From positions 77,868 through 141,867 of the forward strand of contig FR886331.1 in the NCBI GenBank assembly GCA_000436535.1: a stretch of DNA of 64,000 bases. Reading direction: 5' to 3'. Below are positions 44,087 through 53,560 of the stretch, one piece after another. How positions within the stretch are numbered: the stretch's first letter is position 1; the number at the start of each line of letters is the position of its first letter. Both the position numbers and the translations under genes were made by a program. The notes below the pieces were generated by a model. That model searched no databases. It had not been told where the DNA came from and saw only the letters and a program-made list of their open reading frames with translations. This DNA comes from Eubacterium sp. CAG:252. GTDB lineage: Bacteria > Bacillota > Clostridia > Lachnospirales > Lachnospiraceae.

Positions 44087-45541
44087 ATGAGTAAGCAGAA
44101 ATCATTAAAATTAAACTTCATAATGAATGCAATACTTACAATGTCAAGCTTTCTGTTTCCGCTTATAACATTTCCGTATGTATCAAGAGTGTTACTTCCG
44201 GCAGGAACAGGAAGAGTTTCATTTGCGAATTCTGTTGTGACTTATTTTGTTATGATATCACAGCTTGGTATTCCGACATATGGTATAAGAGCGTGTGCGG
44301 TTGTAAGGGATAATCCGGTAAAGTTAAAGAAAACAGTATATGAGTTATTTATAATCAATGTGTTTATGAGTATTCTTGCATATGCAGTGTTTTTTATAGC
44401 TATGGCAAGTGTGCCAAGACTAAGGGCAGACAGAAATCTGTTTCTTATAACAAGTACACTCATATTCTTTAATACAATAGGTGTGGAATGGCTTTATAAG
44501 GCATTGGAGCAATATACATATATAACAGTCCGTTCAATTATATTTAAGTTTGTTGCGCTTATTGCAATGTTTGTGCTGGTACGTGATGCGGATGATTATG
44601 TAATATATGGCGGAATATCAATATTTGCAGCGTCAGCTTCTAATGTATTTAACTTCTTAAGATTAAGGAAAATCTTAGGGAAAAGAAAAGTGTCAGGACT
44701 TAATCTTAGAAGACATTTCAAGCCGGTATTTACATTTTTTATAATATCGTGTGCTACAACTATATATACCAATCTTGATAATGTTATGCTTGGTTTTATG
44801 AAGGATGATATTGAAGTCGGATATTATAATGCAGCAACGAAGATTAAAAATATTCTTGTAAGTATAGTCACATCATTAGGAACAGTGCTTATGCCAAGAG
44901 CTGCTTATTATATTGAGCAGGAAATGTGGGAGGAATTCTACAAGCTTTCCAAGAAGGCTATAAAGTTCGTTCTGATTGCAGCAACATCGATGATGATATA
45001 TTTTATGATATATGCAAGGGAAGGCGTGCTTTTCCTGTCGGGAGATGCATTTGAAGGAGCAGTTATTCCTATGATGATAGTAATGCCTACATTATTGTTT
45101 ATAGGACTTACCAATATTATGGGTATTCAGATGCTTATTCCAATGGGACTTGAAAATGCAGTTATGATATCAACATTTGCAGGTGCGATAGCTGACCTTA
45201 TATTAAATGCCATACTTATACCATTCTTTGGTTCGGCAGGTGCAGCTATTGGAACGCTTGTTGCAGAATTTATTGTGTTTATAGTCCAGATGGTATATCT
45301 TAAGAATGATATAGCGTATCTGTATTCTAAACAGAATTATATAAAGATTATAGCTGCGTTGATTGTTGCAATGATTGGAGCTGTTGCTGTTAAAGTATTA
45401 ATATCAGGAATATTTATAAAACTTGTTGTATCAGCAGTATTATTCTTTGGATTATATGTAATTATGCTTTATATAATGAGAGAAGAAGTTATTACGGAGA
45501 ACGTGAATAGAATTCTATCGCGTTTTATAAAAAGTAAATAG
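44087..45541 (+). CDS. Polysaccharide flippase (Wzx, MATE/PST type)
   Basis: 484 residues with twelve to fourteen membrane segments. Wzx landmarks are PLITFPYVSRVLLPAGTGRVSFANS near the N-terminus and FFNTIGVEWLYKALEQY, with KATKIKN-like YYNAATKIKNI mid-protein. It flips the undecaprenyl-linked repeat unit to the outer face. Translation is probably coupled to the polymerase gene. Confidence 0.94.
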   Translation: MSKQKSLKLNFIMNAILTMSSFLFPLITFPYVSRVLLPAGTGRVSFANSVVTYFVMISQLGIPTYGIRACAVVRDNPVKLKKTVYELFIINVFMSILAYAVFFIAMASVPRLRADRNLFLITSTLIFFNTIGVEWLYKALEQYTYITVRSIIFKFVALIAMFVLVRDADDYVIYGGISIFAASASNVFNFLRLRKILGKRKVSGLNLRRHFKPVFTFFIISCATTIYTNLDNVMLGFMKDDIEVGYYNAATKIKNILVSIVTSLGTVLMPRAAYYIEQEMWEEFYKLSKKAIKFVLIAATSMMIYFMIYAREGVLFLSGDAFEGAVIPMMIVMPTLLFIGLTNIMGIQMLIPMGLENAVMISTFAGAIADLILNAILIPFFGSAGAAIGTLVAEFIVFIVQMVYLKNDIAYLYSKQNYIKIIAALIVAMIGAVAVKVLISGIFIKLVVSAVLFFGLYVIMLYIMREEVITENVNRILSRFIKSK

Positions 45542-45603
45542 ATTTATAATCAGGATGCTAAGGTAAAAATTATAAAGCCAATGGATTAAAATGGAGGATT
45601 AAA

Positions 45604-46719
45604 ATGTACGATTATTTAGTAGTAGGTTCAGGATTATATGGTGCAATATTTGCCCATGAAGCTAAGAAAGCAGGAAAGTCAGTGCTTGTGGTTGACAAAA
45701 GACCTAATATAGCAGGTAACATTTACACAGAAAAGCAGGAAGGTATCAATGTACATAAGTACGGCGCACATATATTCCATACTAATAACAAGAAGGTATG
45801 GGAGTATATTACACAGTTTGCTGAATTCAACAGATTTACAAACAGTCCTGTAGCTAATTATAAAGGTGAGCTTTACTCAATGCCTTTTAATATGTATACA
45901 TTCAATAAGATGTGGGGCGTTGTAACTCCAGAAGAGGCAGCGGCTAAGATTGAGGAGCAGAAAAAAGAGATAACAGGCGAACCTAAAAATCTTGAAGAGC
46001 AGGCAATATCACTTGTTGGACGTGATATATATGAAAAGCTTGTAAAGGGTTATACAGAAAAGCAGTGGGGAAGAGACTGCAAGGAACTTCCAGCATTTAT
46101 TATTAAAAGACTTCCTGTAAGACTTACATTTGATAATAATTATTTCAATGCTTTATATCAGGGAATTCCAATGGGCGGATATACTAAGATGGTTGAAAAT
46201 ATCTTAGATGGTATTGAAGTAAGATTAAACACAGATTACCTTGAGCATAAGGAGGAGCTTGATGCACTTGCAGATAAGGTTGTATACACAGGTCCGATAG
46301 ATGCTTACTTTGATTATAAGCTTGGAACACTTGAATACCGTTCAGTAAGGTTTGAAAATGAAACTCTTGATAAGCCAAACTTTCAGGGTAATGCGGCTGT
46401 CAATTATACTGACAGGGAAACACCTTGGACACGTATTATAGAGCATAAGTGGTTTGAGTTTGGCAAGGATGAAGAGGGCAACGACCTTCCAAAGACTATT
46501 ATAAGCCGTGAGTATTCATCAGAATGGAAGCCGGGTGATGAACCTTATTATCCAGTAAATGATGAGAAGAATGGAAAGCTGTACGAAGAGTATAAGAAGT
46601 TGGCAGATGCAGAGGATAAAGTTATATTCGGTGGAAGACTTGGAGAATATAAGTATTATGATATGGATGCTACTATTGCTTCTGTACTTGATAAGTGTGA
46701 GAGTATTTTTGGAAAGTAG
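45604..46719 (+). CDS. glf: UDP-galactopyranose mutase
   Basis: 371 residues, cytoplasmic flavoenzyme. The FAD-binding Rossmann loop is YDYLVVGSGLYGAIFAHEA. NIAGNIYTEKQEGINVHKYGAHIFHTNN is the diagnostic Glf segment, with later substrate-site residues in GYTEKQWGRDCKELP. It converts UDP-galactopyranose to UDP-galactofuranose, so the polysaccharide made here very probably contains galactofuranose. AATGGAGG precedes the ATG by six bases. Confidence 0.97.
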   Translation: MYDYLVVGSGLYGAIFAHEAKKAGKSVLVVDKRPNIAGNIYTEKQEGINVHKYGAHIFHTNNKKVWEYITQFAEFNRFTNSPVANYKGELYSMPFNMYTFNKMWGVVTPEEAAAKIEEQKKEITGEPKNLEEQAISLVGRDIYEKLVKGYTEKQWGRDCKELPAFIIKRLPVRLTFDNNYFNALYQGIPMGGYTKMVENILDGIEVRLNTDYLEHKEELDALADKVVYTGPIDAYFDYKLGTLEYRSVRFENETLDKPNFQGNAAVNYTDRETPWTRIIEHKWFEFGKDEEGNDLPKTIISREYSSEWKPGDEPYYPVNDEKNGKLYEEYKKLADAEDKVIFGGRLGEYKYYDMDATIASVLDKCESIFGK

Positions 46720-46736
46720 TATAATAATTATATATG

Positions 46737-46865
46737 ATGATACCAGGGTGCTATGTGCCAGTGGCACATGTTTAGCACGGACCGAAGCGGAGCGTAGATG
46801 TGGGAGTGCGTAGCACGGAACAATCCGTAGGTATCATAGTTGGGGGCTTTTGACCCCAACATCTA
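46737..46865 (+). repeat. Interspersed hairpin-rich element, copy B
   Basis: About 129 bp, similar to 9152-9265. It starts ATGATACC and ends in the stem GTTGGGG/CCCCAAC, the pairing-preserving version of copy A's GTCGGGG/CCCCGAC. The left part has the full hairpin GTGCTA-TGTGCC with GGCACA-TTAGCAC (46748-46778), of which copy A has lost one arm. The last bases read ATCTA instead of ATCAT. It lies between glf and a glycosyltransferase gene. Confidence 0.85.
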
Positions 46866-46917
46866 AGATAATATAAAATCAAAAATATAAAGAAAAGAAT
46901 AAAGAGAAGGAAAACAA

Positions 46918-47919
46918 GTGGCTGATACAGATGTAAGTGTAATAATTCCAGCATACAATGCTTCCAGATATATAGGCAGAGCTGTGGAAAGTGTAAAAAA
47001 ACAGACTGGATTAACATGGGAAATTATAATTGTTGAGAATGGTTCTACAGATGATACATATGATAAATGTCTGGAATATGCCAATGCAGATGACAGAATT
47101 AAAGTTATGCAGAGTAATAAAGGTGTGTCCAATGCACGTAATAAGGGGCTTGATAATGCATCAGGGAAATGGATATGTTTTCTTGATGCAGATGATTACC
47201 TTTATGATGGAGCGTTTCAGTATATATCTGGCATAAGTCAGGCATATGAAACAAAATGTGTATTTTTCGGACATAACAGTGGTGAGGGTAAAGTTGACAG
47301 GGAAACTCTTACATATAAAGATGAGGATAAGTATCTGGATTTCCGATGCAGTATGTTGAAAAATCCTACCCAGTATATGACTGTATGGGGGAAACTTTTA
47401 GACAGGGAAGTTATTAATAACAATAATATAAGATTTGATACTAATCTTGTACTTGCAGAGGACAGTGATTTTCTGTTCAGATATATGCAGTGTGTAGATA
47501 GTGCTGTAGAGATAAGAACAGAATTATATCACTATTCCAGGGATAATGAGTCGACAGTAAGAAGTTATAATGCTGCTACAACTAGGAATTATGTAAAATC
47601 TATCAATAACACATTAAAGTATGTGAAAAATGATGGAGAAGAGATAAGAAAGGCATATAATCAGTATATATTAATTCACCTCATTCTTATTCTTGTACAT
47701 GATACTTATAATGTTAATAATCCTGCTACGGGAAAGCAGAAAAAACATAATATGAAAAAGCTTTTAAAAACAGATTGCTTCAGGCAGGCTATTGCAGAAA
47801 CAAAGTTATCTGAATGTCGAGGCTTTCGTATGCTTCCAGTAATCTGTTTTAAGCTTCATATGGACTGGGCAGCGGTACTAATGGTTAAAGTGCGTATATA
47901 TCAGAATTCAAAACACTGA
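46918..47919 (+). CDS. GT2-family glycosyltransferase
   Basis: 333 residues. The GT-A fold starts at once: VSVIIPAYNASRYIGRAVESV, then NGSTDDTYDKC, and the DxD motif in ICFLDADDYLYDG. LAEDSDFLFRYM supplies the catalytic base region. The C-terminal ~100 residues are less conserved. The start is GTG, with AAGGA six bases before. The acceptor is unknown. It follows repeat element B, which may uncouple it from glf. Confidence 0.9.
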   Translation: MADTDVSVIIPAYNASRYIGRAVESVKKQTGLTWEIIIVENGSTDDTYDKCLEYANADDRIKVMQSNKGVSNARNKGLDNASGKWICFLDADDYLYDGAFQYISGISQAYETKCVFFGHNSGEGKVDRETLTYKDEDKYLDFRCSMLKNPTQYMTVWGKLLDREVINNNNIRFDTNLVLAEDSDFLFRYMQCVDSAVEIRTELYHYSRDNESTVRSYNAATTRNYVKSINNTLKYVKNDGEEIRKAYNQYILIHLILILVHDTYNVNNPATGKQKKHNMKKLLKTDCFRQAIAETKLSECRGFRMLPVICFKLHMDWAAVLMVKVRIYQNSKH

Positions 47920-47964
47920 TAAGTTACCACGTATAAAATATCAGTTATATAAATGGAGTTATTG

Positions 47965-49053
47965 ATGGCAGGCAGTAAAAGAATTATCCGACTTGACATT
48001 GCAAGAACATTTGCAATATTATGTGTTGTTTTATGTCACTGTTGTGATATGACATATTATTATAATGATACAATTAAGCTTAGTGAGCTTGGAATGGCAT
48101 CACAAATCTTTATGATTGGTACCCAGACGATAGGAAGACTTGGCGTTCCGATATTTCTTATGATTTCAGGTGCGCTGCTTTTTAAGAAGATAATAAATAA
48201 TGAAGGCGATATATTAAGATTTTATAAGAATAATCTGTTACCTTTATTTATTGTCAATGAAGTGTGGGTTATATTATATGAGCTGTTTAATGTGTTCGTG
48301 CTAAAGCAGACATTTGTTATAGATGATTTTATTAAGGAGCTGTTATTACTTAAGAATTCAATTATGTCCAATATGTGGTATATGCCTATGATATTAGGTG
48401 TATATATAGGAGTGCCTTTTGTGGCTGTAATAGTTAAGAAGTTTTCATTCAGGGCAGTTGCACCGGTTATGGGCGCAATATTTATATTTTCATATATTGT
48501 GCCTATGCTTAATGTAATATCCAAGATATATAATCTTAATCAGACATTTGGCTCAGATACATATATACCATATATGGGAGCAACATATGGATTGTATATG
48601 TTAATAGGATATTATATATATAATAACAGACATGTACGATTGAAAAATGGAGTGTTGGTCTTGATTTCTTTATGTAGTTATGCTATCACTTTATATGTTC
48701 AATTATATTCTTTGGGAAGCAGTTCTTATTATTTTTATAAGGTGTGGTACGATTTTCCATTTTTATTAATATGCTCATCCTGCATATTTGCATTATTTTG
48801 CAGGATTGATGATAATCGTATATGTGTAAAGCTGTCCAATGTATTTACATATATCAGCAGGATAAGTATGGGAATATTTTTTGTCCATGTCTTAATAATA
48901 TCAATTAAAGTAAATTATATGGGACAGTTTAATGGAAGTCTGTCACTCGAAACAGTTATTATGACGGTAGTAACTACTATATTATCAATAATGATTATAT
49001 GGTTGTTTGGCAGAAGCAGATTGCTTGCGAGGTATATGTTCCTTATAAAGTGA
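47965..49053 (+). CDS. Acyltransferase 3 family membrane protein
   Basis: 362 residues with about ten membrane segments. It opens with the family motif RLDIARTFAILCVVLCHCCD (essential His in helix 1). These proteins transfer acetyl or similar groups to surface sugars (OafA/WecH type). Here it probably decorates the cluster's polysaccharide. The start at 47965 has GGAG six bases before it; the ATG at 47953 overlaps that site. Last gene of the cluster. Confidence 0.9.
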   Translation: MAGSKRIIRLDIARTFAILCVVLCHCCDMTYYYNDTIKLSELGMASQIFMIGTQTIGRLGVPIFLMISGALLFKKIINNEGDILRFYKNNLLPLFIVNEVWVILYELFNVFVLKQTFVIDDFIKELLLLKNSIMSNMWYMPMILGVYIGVPFVAVIVKKFSFRAVAPVMGAIFIFSYIVPMLNVISKIYNLNQTFGSDTYIPYMGATYGLYMLIGYYIYNNRHVRLKNGVLVLISLCSYAITLYVQLYSLGSSSYYFYKVWYDFPFLLICSSCIFALFCRIDDNRICVKLSNVFTYISRISMGIFFVHVLIISIKVNYMGQFNGSLSLETVIMTVVTTILSIMIIWLFGRSRLLARYMFLIK

Positions 49054-49329
49054 AAATATATATAATTGATGCCAGGATTATCGTTCAGGGGTGTGTAAAA
49101 TCTTATGGATAGTCTTTGAATGATAATATTATATGATGAAATTGTCAAAATGTCAGAAAGATATTATGATATAAGACATTGACATCATTATGGATTACAA
49201 AAGATGAATTGCATATTGAAAGAATATATATTACACAGGGTAAATGCATATTATATGTATTGCAGGAGTTAATTGTGTATATTACAACAGATAATAAAAT
49301 AAAAAATTGGGATAATAAAGGAGAATAAA

Positions 49330-51558
49330 GTGTTTAAGAAAAAAATGTTTTCGGCTGCACTTGCATGTGGCTTATGTGTGGCTTTAAGTATGCCGGCATA
49401 TGGTGCAGAAGTAAGAGGCGATATAACCTCTGACATAGTCTATGATGGCCAGGACTGGGTATATGTTGAAAATGGTCAGGTTAATAATAGTTATACTGGT
49501 GTCAGACAGAATGATAATGGCTGGTGGAGAGTAGAAGCTGGAAAGGTTAACTTTGGTTACAATGGACTTGCTGAGAATGAGTATGGCTGGTGGGTAATCA
49601 AAGATGGCAATGTCGATTTCGATTGTAATGGCCTTATAGAAGATGAAAAAGGCTGGTTTTACATAAAAGATGGAATGGTTGACTGGAGTTATACAGGACT
49701 TGCCAGTAATGAAGCGGGCTGGTTCTATGTAAAGAATGGAACAATCGACTGGAATTATACAGGGCTTGCTGAAAATGAAGCGGGTTGGTTTTATGTAAAA
49801 GATGGTGTAATCGATTGGGATTATACAGGACTTGCTGAGAATGGAGCAGGCTGGTTTTATGTAAATGATGGCATAATCGACTGGAATTATACAGGACTTT
49901 ATGAGAGTGAGTCAGTCTGGTTTTATATTAATTCAGGAATAATCGATTGGGGCTATTCAGGCGTAGCAGAAAATGAAAGCGGCTGGTGGAAATGTTCGGG
50001 TGGAACAATAGATTATAACTATACAGGACTTGTCGATAATGGTGATGAAGTGTGGATGATAAGTTCTGGTAAAGCAGACTTTGACTACAACGGCTATGTA
50101 AGCAATGCTAATGGCACATTTTATGTAGAAGCCGGTAAGGTTAATACTAACGCTAATGGTGTTATGTCAAAGGATGATGCACTTGTATATGTTAAAAACG
50201 GACAGGTAAGATATGATTATACTGGCATGGCAGAGTACAACGGACAGCGTGTATACATTAATAATGGTGTTGTCGACTATACATATACAGGACTTGCATC
50301 TGATGAAGCTGGAACATGGAAGATGAAGGACGGTATTGCGGATACTGAGTATAGTGGATATTATGATGTTAATGGACAGCGTGTATGTATACAGGATGGA
50401 AAGGTTGCATCAGATTATACAGATGTAACATATGATGGTGAAGCATGGGTATACGTTGAAAATGGTGTTGTAAGATATGACTATACAGGCATTAAGCCAA
50501 ACAGCATAGGCTGGTGGAGAATAGAAGACGGAAAAGTTAACCTTGATTATAACGGCTTCGCTTCTAATGAAAATGGCAGATTTTATCTTCAGGATGGAAA
50601 AGTTAATTTTGATTATACAGATATCATACCTGATGGAGAAGACTGGGTATATGTTGAAAATGGACAGATAAGATATGATTACACTGGTATCAGACAGAAT
50701 AGTAATGGCTGGTGGAAAATAGAGTCAGGTATCGTCAACTTTAAGTTTACAGGTATCGCTGCTAATGAAAGCGGAGAGTTCTTCATACGTGATGGACAGA
50801 TAGACTGGAGTTATGCAGGCACAGTTAATCAGGATGATTATATGTATAGTGTAAAAGATGGTATAGTCGTATCTAAAGATAATATATCTGAGAAGATTAT
50901 GGGGGTAGATATATCACACCATAATAACGATAATGGACAAGGCGAACTTGACTGGGCACAGGTTGCAGATGCAGGATATAAGTTTGCAATAATCAAAGTA
51001 GCAGGAAGGTCTATAGACGATGATGGAAACTTATATGAAGACCCTTGTTATGATGAAAATATAAGAGGCGCTCTTTCTAATGGCCTTCAGGTTGGCGTAT
51101 ATTTCTTTTCACAGTCTATGTCAGTAAGTGAGGCTGTTGAAGAGGCTAATTATATCTGTGATTTAATAGCTGGATATAATATCACTTATCCAGTTGTATA
51201 TGACTGGGAAACAACTTCTGGATATAGAACAGAAGATAAGAGAAAAGATAGCGAGCTTCGTACAGCTATGGCTATAGCATTCTGTGAAACTGTTAAGAAC
51301 AGAGGATATGACCCTATGATATATATTAACAAGTATGATTATCTTAATTATGTAGATACAGATGAATTATCATCAAGATATGATATCTGGCTTGCGTGGT
51401 ACTGGAATGCTTATTATGAAACAGGTGTTTTATGGGAAGATGGCGATGATGTTCCAGATATAGGATACAAGTACAGAATATGGCAGTATACAAGTACAGC
51501 CAGTGTTCCAGGTATAGCAGGCGGATGTGATGTTAATATTGCTTATGGAACGAGATAA
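49330..51558 (+). CDS. Secreted GH25 muramidase with N-terminal aromatic repeats
   Basis: 742 residues. Signal peptide 1-~25 (AYGA). About twenty tandem aromatic repeats of ~20-22 residues (~38-515), some of the GWFYVKDG...DWxYTG type, others GWWRVEAGKVNFGYNG. A C-terminal GH25 lysozyme domain follows (~522-742): MGVDISHHN with Asp527, and catalytic Asp625/Glu627 in YDWE. It cleaves the muramic acid-glucosamine bond of peptidoglycan. Start codon GTG with AAAGGAG seven bases before. The repeat array probably holds it on the cell's own wall, suggesting a housekeeping autolysin for growth or separation. It directly follows the polysaccharide cluster. Confidence 0.93.
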   Translation: MFKKKMFSAALACGLCVALSMPAYGAEVRGDITSDIVYDGQDWVYVENGQVNNSYTGVRQNDNGWWRVEAGKVNFGYNGLAENEYGWWVIKDGNVDFDCNGLIEDEKGWFYIKDGMVDWSYTGLASNEAGWFYVKNGTIDWNYTGLAENEAGWFYVKDGVIDWDYTGLAENGAGWFYVNDGIIDWNYTGLYESESVWFYINSGIIDWGYSGVAENESGWWKCSGGTIDYNYTGLVDNGDEVWMISSGKADFDYNGYVSNANGTFYVEAGKVNTNANGVMSKDDALVYVKNGQVRYDYTGMAEYNGQRVYINNGVVDYTYTGLASDEAGTWKMKDGIADTEYSGYYDVNGQRVCIQDGKVASDYTDVTYDGEAWVYVENGVVRYDYTGIKPNSIGWWRIEDGKVNLDYNGFASNENGRFYLQDGKVNFDYTDIIPDGEDWVYVENGQIRYDYTGIRQNSNGWWKIESGIVNFKFTGIAANESGEFFIRDGQIDWSYAGTVNQDDYMYSVKDGIVVSKDNISEKIMGVDISHHNNDNGQGELDWAQVADAGYKFAIIKVAGRSIDDDGNLYEDPCYDENIRGALSNGLQVGVYFFSQSMSVSEAVEEANYICDLIAGYNITYPVVYDWETTSGYRTEDKRKDSELRTAMAIAFCETVKNRGYDPMIYINKYDYLNYVDTDELSSRYDIWLAWYWNAYYETGVLWEDGDDVPDIGYKYRIWQYTSTASVPGIAGGCDVNIAYGTR

Positions 51559-51581
51559 AATATAAGAATTAACATTAATGA

Positions 51582-51622
51582 ATGAGTCAGTACATAATAT
51601 GTGTGCTGGCTCATTTGTTGTT
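51582..51622 (+). terminator. Terminator after the GH25 gene
   Basis: ATGAGTCAGTACA (51582-51594) pairs with TGTGCTGGCTCAT (51602-51614) with two G-T pairs, followed by TTGTTGTTT. Confidence 0.75.
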
Positions 51623-52063
51623 TATATGAAATTAAAAAAATTTAAAATAAAGTATTGAAAATATTGATTTGATATGATATTCTATCACTATAGTATACTA
51701 ATAAAAATAATATATAGATAATTATAGAAGTGTGCAGTGATTGAAATATATTTTTTATAAGAAATATATATTAATTAGGTGTTTAGCATATTTTATTAAT
51801 TATACTATAAATAAGCAAATACAGAAAAATGCACAAAAATACTTTGCTTTTGTTTGTACCCCAGATATATTTTAATAGATTATGAAAAATCTGTTTTTCT
51901 GACACGGACATAATTGTGCAATATTTTAAATTTGCTCATTTATAGAATTATATTTAATTATCTATAATCTCAACTGAATTCAGTTTCAAAAAAGATTTCC
52001 CAAGACAAAAAGTAATTCAATATGTGGTTTGTTTACAAAAGCATATTTGCAGAAAGGCGTTAT
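51623..52063. other. Gene-free AT-rich spacer
   Basis: About 440 bases. A possible promoter, TTGAAA (51655-51660) with TATTCT (51678-51683) at 17 bases, and an AAGCAAA/TTTGCTT hairpin with TTGTTT after it near 51815-51855 are the only features seen. No open frame has a ribosome site. Confidence 0.5.
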
Positions 52064-53185
52064 ATGAGTTATAGTACAAGAAAAAGGACTTCTGATGATA
52101 TTATCGTCAAAGAATTCTGGAGAAATAATGAAAGATTTGCTGACCTTTTTAATGCGGTATTATTCAAGGGTAAATGTGTGATTAAGGCAGAAAATCTGCA
52201 GGAGATAGATACAGATGTATCGGGAACAATCAGAGTTCAGGAATATAAGGAAACATTAAAGAGAGCCAGAGATGTTGTCAAGAAATACTATAATGGTGTA
52301 GAATTTAATATATTAGGATTAGAGATGCAGGAAAAAGTTCATCTGGCTATGCCCTTAAGAACAATGGTATATGATGCGCTTGGATATATCAAGGAATATA
52401 ATGAATTCAAGAGCAATAACACTAAGAATAGTATTAAGAAAAAGCGTAAAGCTTACACTGATGATAAAGATAAGGCGGATAATAAAACTAATACTGAATA
52501 TAAGAGTGATAATAAAGCAGCAAGTTATAGAACTAGTGAGGAGTTTTTATCAGGATTAAATTATTCTGATAGGTTTCACCCGATAATAACAATAGTGTTT
52601 TATTATGGAGAACATAGGTGGAACGGTCCGATATCTTTAAGTGATATGATGGTAGATATGCCGGATGAAGTAAAGGAGATGTTTAACGATTACCGCATTA
52701 ATCTTGTACAGATAGGCGATACAGCGGATTATGACTTTAATAATGACGAAGTGAAAGCGTTGTTTGATATTACGAATAGTATATACAACAAAGATTTTAA
52801 CGCTATCTCAAGAAATTATTCAGAAAAGTCATTATCCGTAGAGCTTATCGACATGATAAGTGAGATGACAGGAACCAAAGAACTGGCAAAGATGGTGAAT
52901 AAAGAAAAGGAAGACAGGGAGGATGATGTGCATATGTGGAGTGCAATGAAAGAATTCAGAGATAGTGGCGTACAGGAAGGAAGACTTGAAGGCAGACGCG
53001 AGGGCAGACTTGAAGGAAAGCGCGAAGGCATAATTGAGGGACAGCTCAAAGGTCAGGAAGAGGCGCGATTAGACAGCATAAAAACTATTATGAGAAAGCT
53101 GAACCAGACTGTTGATGAAGCTATGGATACACTTGACATAGAAGAAAAAGACAGGGCAAGGTATCGTGAGTTAATTAATTCTTAA
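52064..53185 (+). CDS. Rpn/PDDEXK family nuclease (transposase-31 type)
   Basis: 373 residues. The N-terminal PD-(D/E)xK domain is recognisable: WRNNERFADLFNAVLFKG, and GLEMQEKVHLAMPLRTMVYD, where the Glu-x-Gln replaces the classical E-x-K. A mid-chain YYGEHRW begins a second conserved block. The C-terminus (~310-345) is a run of EGR/EGK repeats, the flexible tail typical of this family. Rpn proteins cut DNA and promote RecA-independent recombination; they occur in many copies and may be mobile or defence-related. AAAGG precedes the chosen ATG at 52064 by six bases. A fragment of a second copy lies just downstream (53363). Confidence 0.88.
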   Translation: MSYSTRKRTSDDIIVKEFWRNNERFADLFNAVLFKGKCVIKAENLQEIDTDVSGTIRVQEYKETLKRARDVVKKYYNGVEFNILGLEMQEKVHLAMPLRTMVYDALGYIKEYNEFKSNNTKNSIKKKRKAYTDDKDKADNKTNTEYKSDNKAASYRTSEEFLSGLNYSDRFHPIITIVFYYGEHRWNGPISLSDMMVDMPDEVKEMFNDYRINLVQIGDTADYDFNNDEVKALFDITNSIYNKDFNAISRNYSEKSLSVELIDMISEMTGTKELAKMVNKEKEDREDDVHMWSAMKEFRDSGVQEGRLEGRREGRLEGKREGIIEGQLKGQEEARLDSIKTIMRKLNQTVDEAMDTLDIEEKDRARYRELINS

Positions 53186-53313
53186 TTGATGGCAACATAT
53201 TTACTAAAAAATATATAGTAACGGAGTACGAAAGGCCAGAAGTATACAGCTAATGAAGAACTTAAGATCTGTAGAATATCAAACGAAGAAAAAATATAGT
53301 ATAATAAATACTT

Positions 53314-53357
53314 AGGCATATGTATGTGATTGCAATACACATACATATGCCTTTTTT
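53314..53357 (+). terminator. Terminator with 15-bp stem
   Basis: A perfect stem, 53314-53328 with 53338-53352, sequence AGGCATATGTATGTG, then TTTTT. A nearly identical hairpin recurs at 56034. Confidence 0.85.
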
Positions 53358-53362
53358 GTTAT

Positions 53363-53449
53363 AAAAAACTAGATATTGAGGTGCCAGGAACAACTCAAGT
53401 ACAGAAGTATAAGGAAATATTAAAAAATTCAATTAAATTTTATAAATAG
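53363..53449 (+). pseudogene. Fragment of a second Rpn nuclease gene
   Basis: An open frame of 28 codons ending TAG reads LDIEVPGTTQVQKYKEILKN. It aligns with IDTDVSGTIRVQEYKETLKR of the intact nuclease upstream (encoded near 52207-52266). There is no start, ribosome site or downstream remainder, so it is a relic of a duplicated or replaced copy. Confidence 0.75.
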
Positions 53450-53450
53450 A

Positions 53451-53479
53451 TTGACAATTTTATAAATAAAGAATAAACT
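53451..53479 (+). promoter_or_regulatory. Promoter of the BspA-type gene
   Basis: TTGACA (53451-53456) and TAAACT (53474-53479) are 17 bases apart. A 35-base tract of alternating TA follows (53480-53515), unusual in the leader. Confidence 0.55.
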
Positions 53480-53560
53480 TATATATATATAATATATATA
53501 AATATATATAGGTATATAAAGAGTATATCATATAATATTATAGTTTATGGAGAAATGCGT

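Noticed and set aside
46737..46865. Hairpin-rich element as a tRNA or known riboswitch
   Set aside because: No cloverleaf, no CCA-type 3' end, and no conserved core of a riboswitch class I know; repetition at a second unrelated site argues for an interspersed element.
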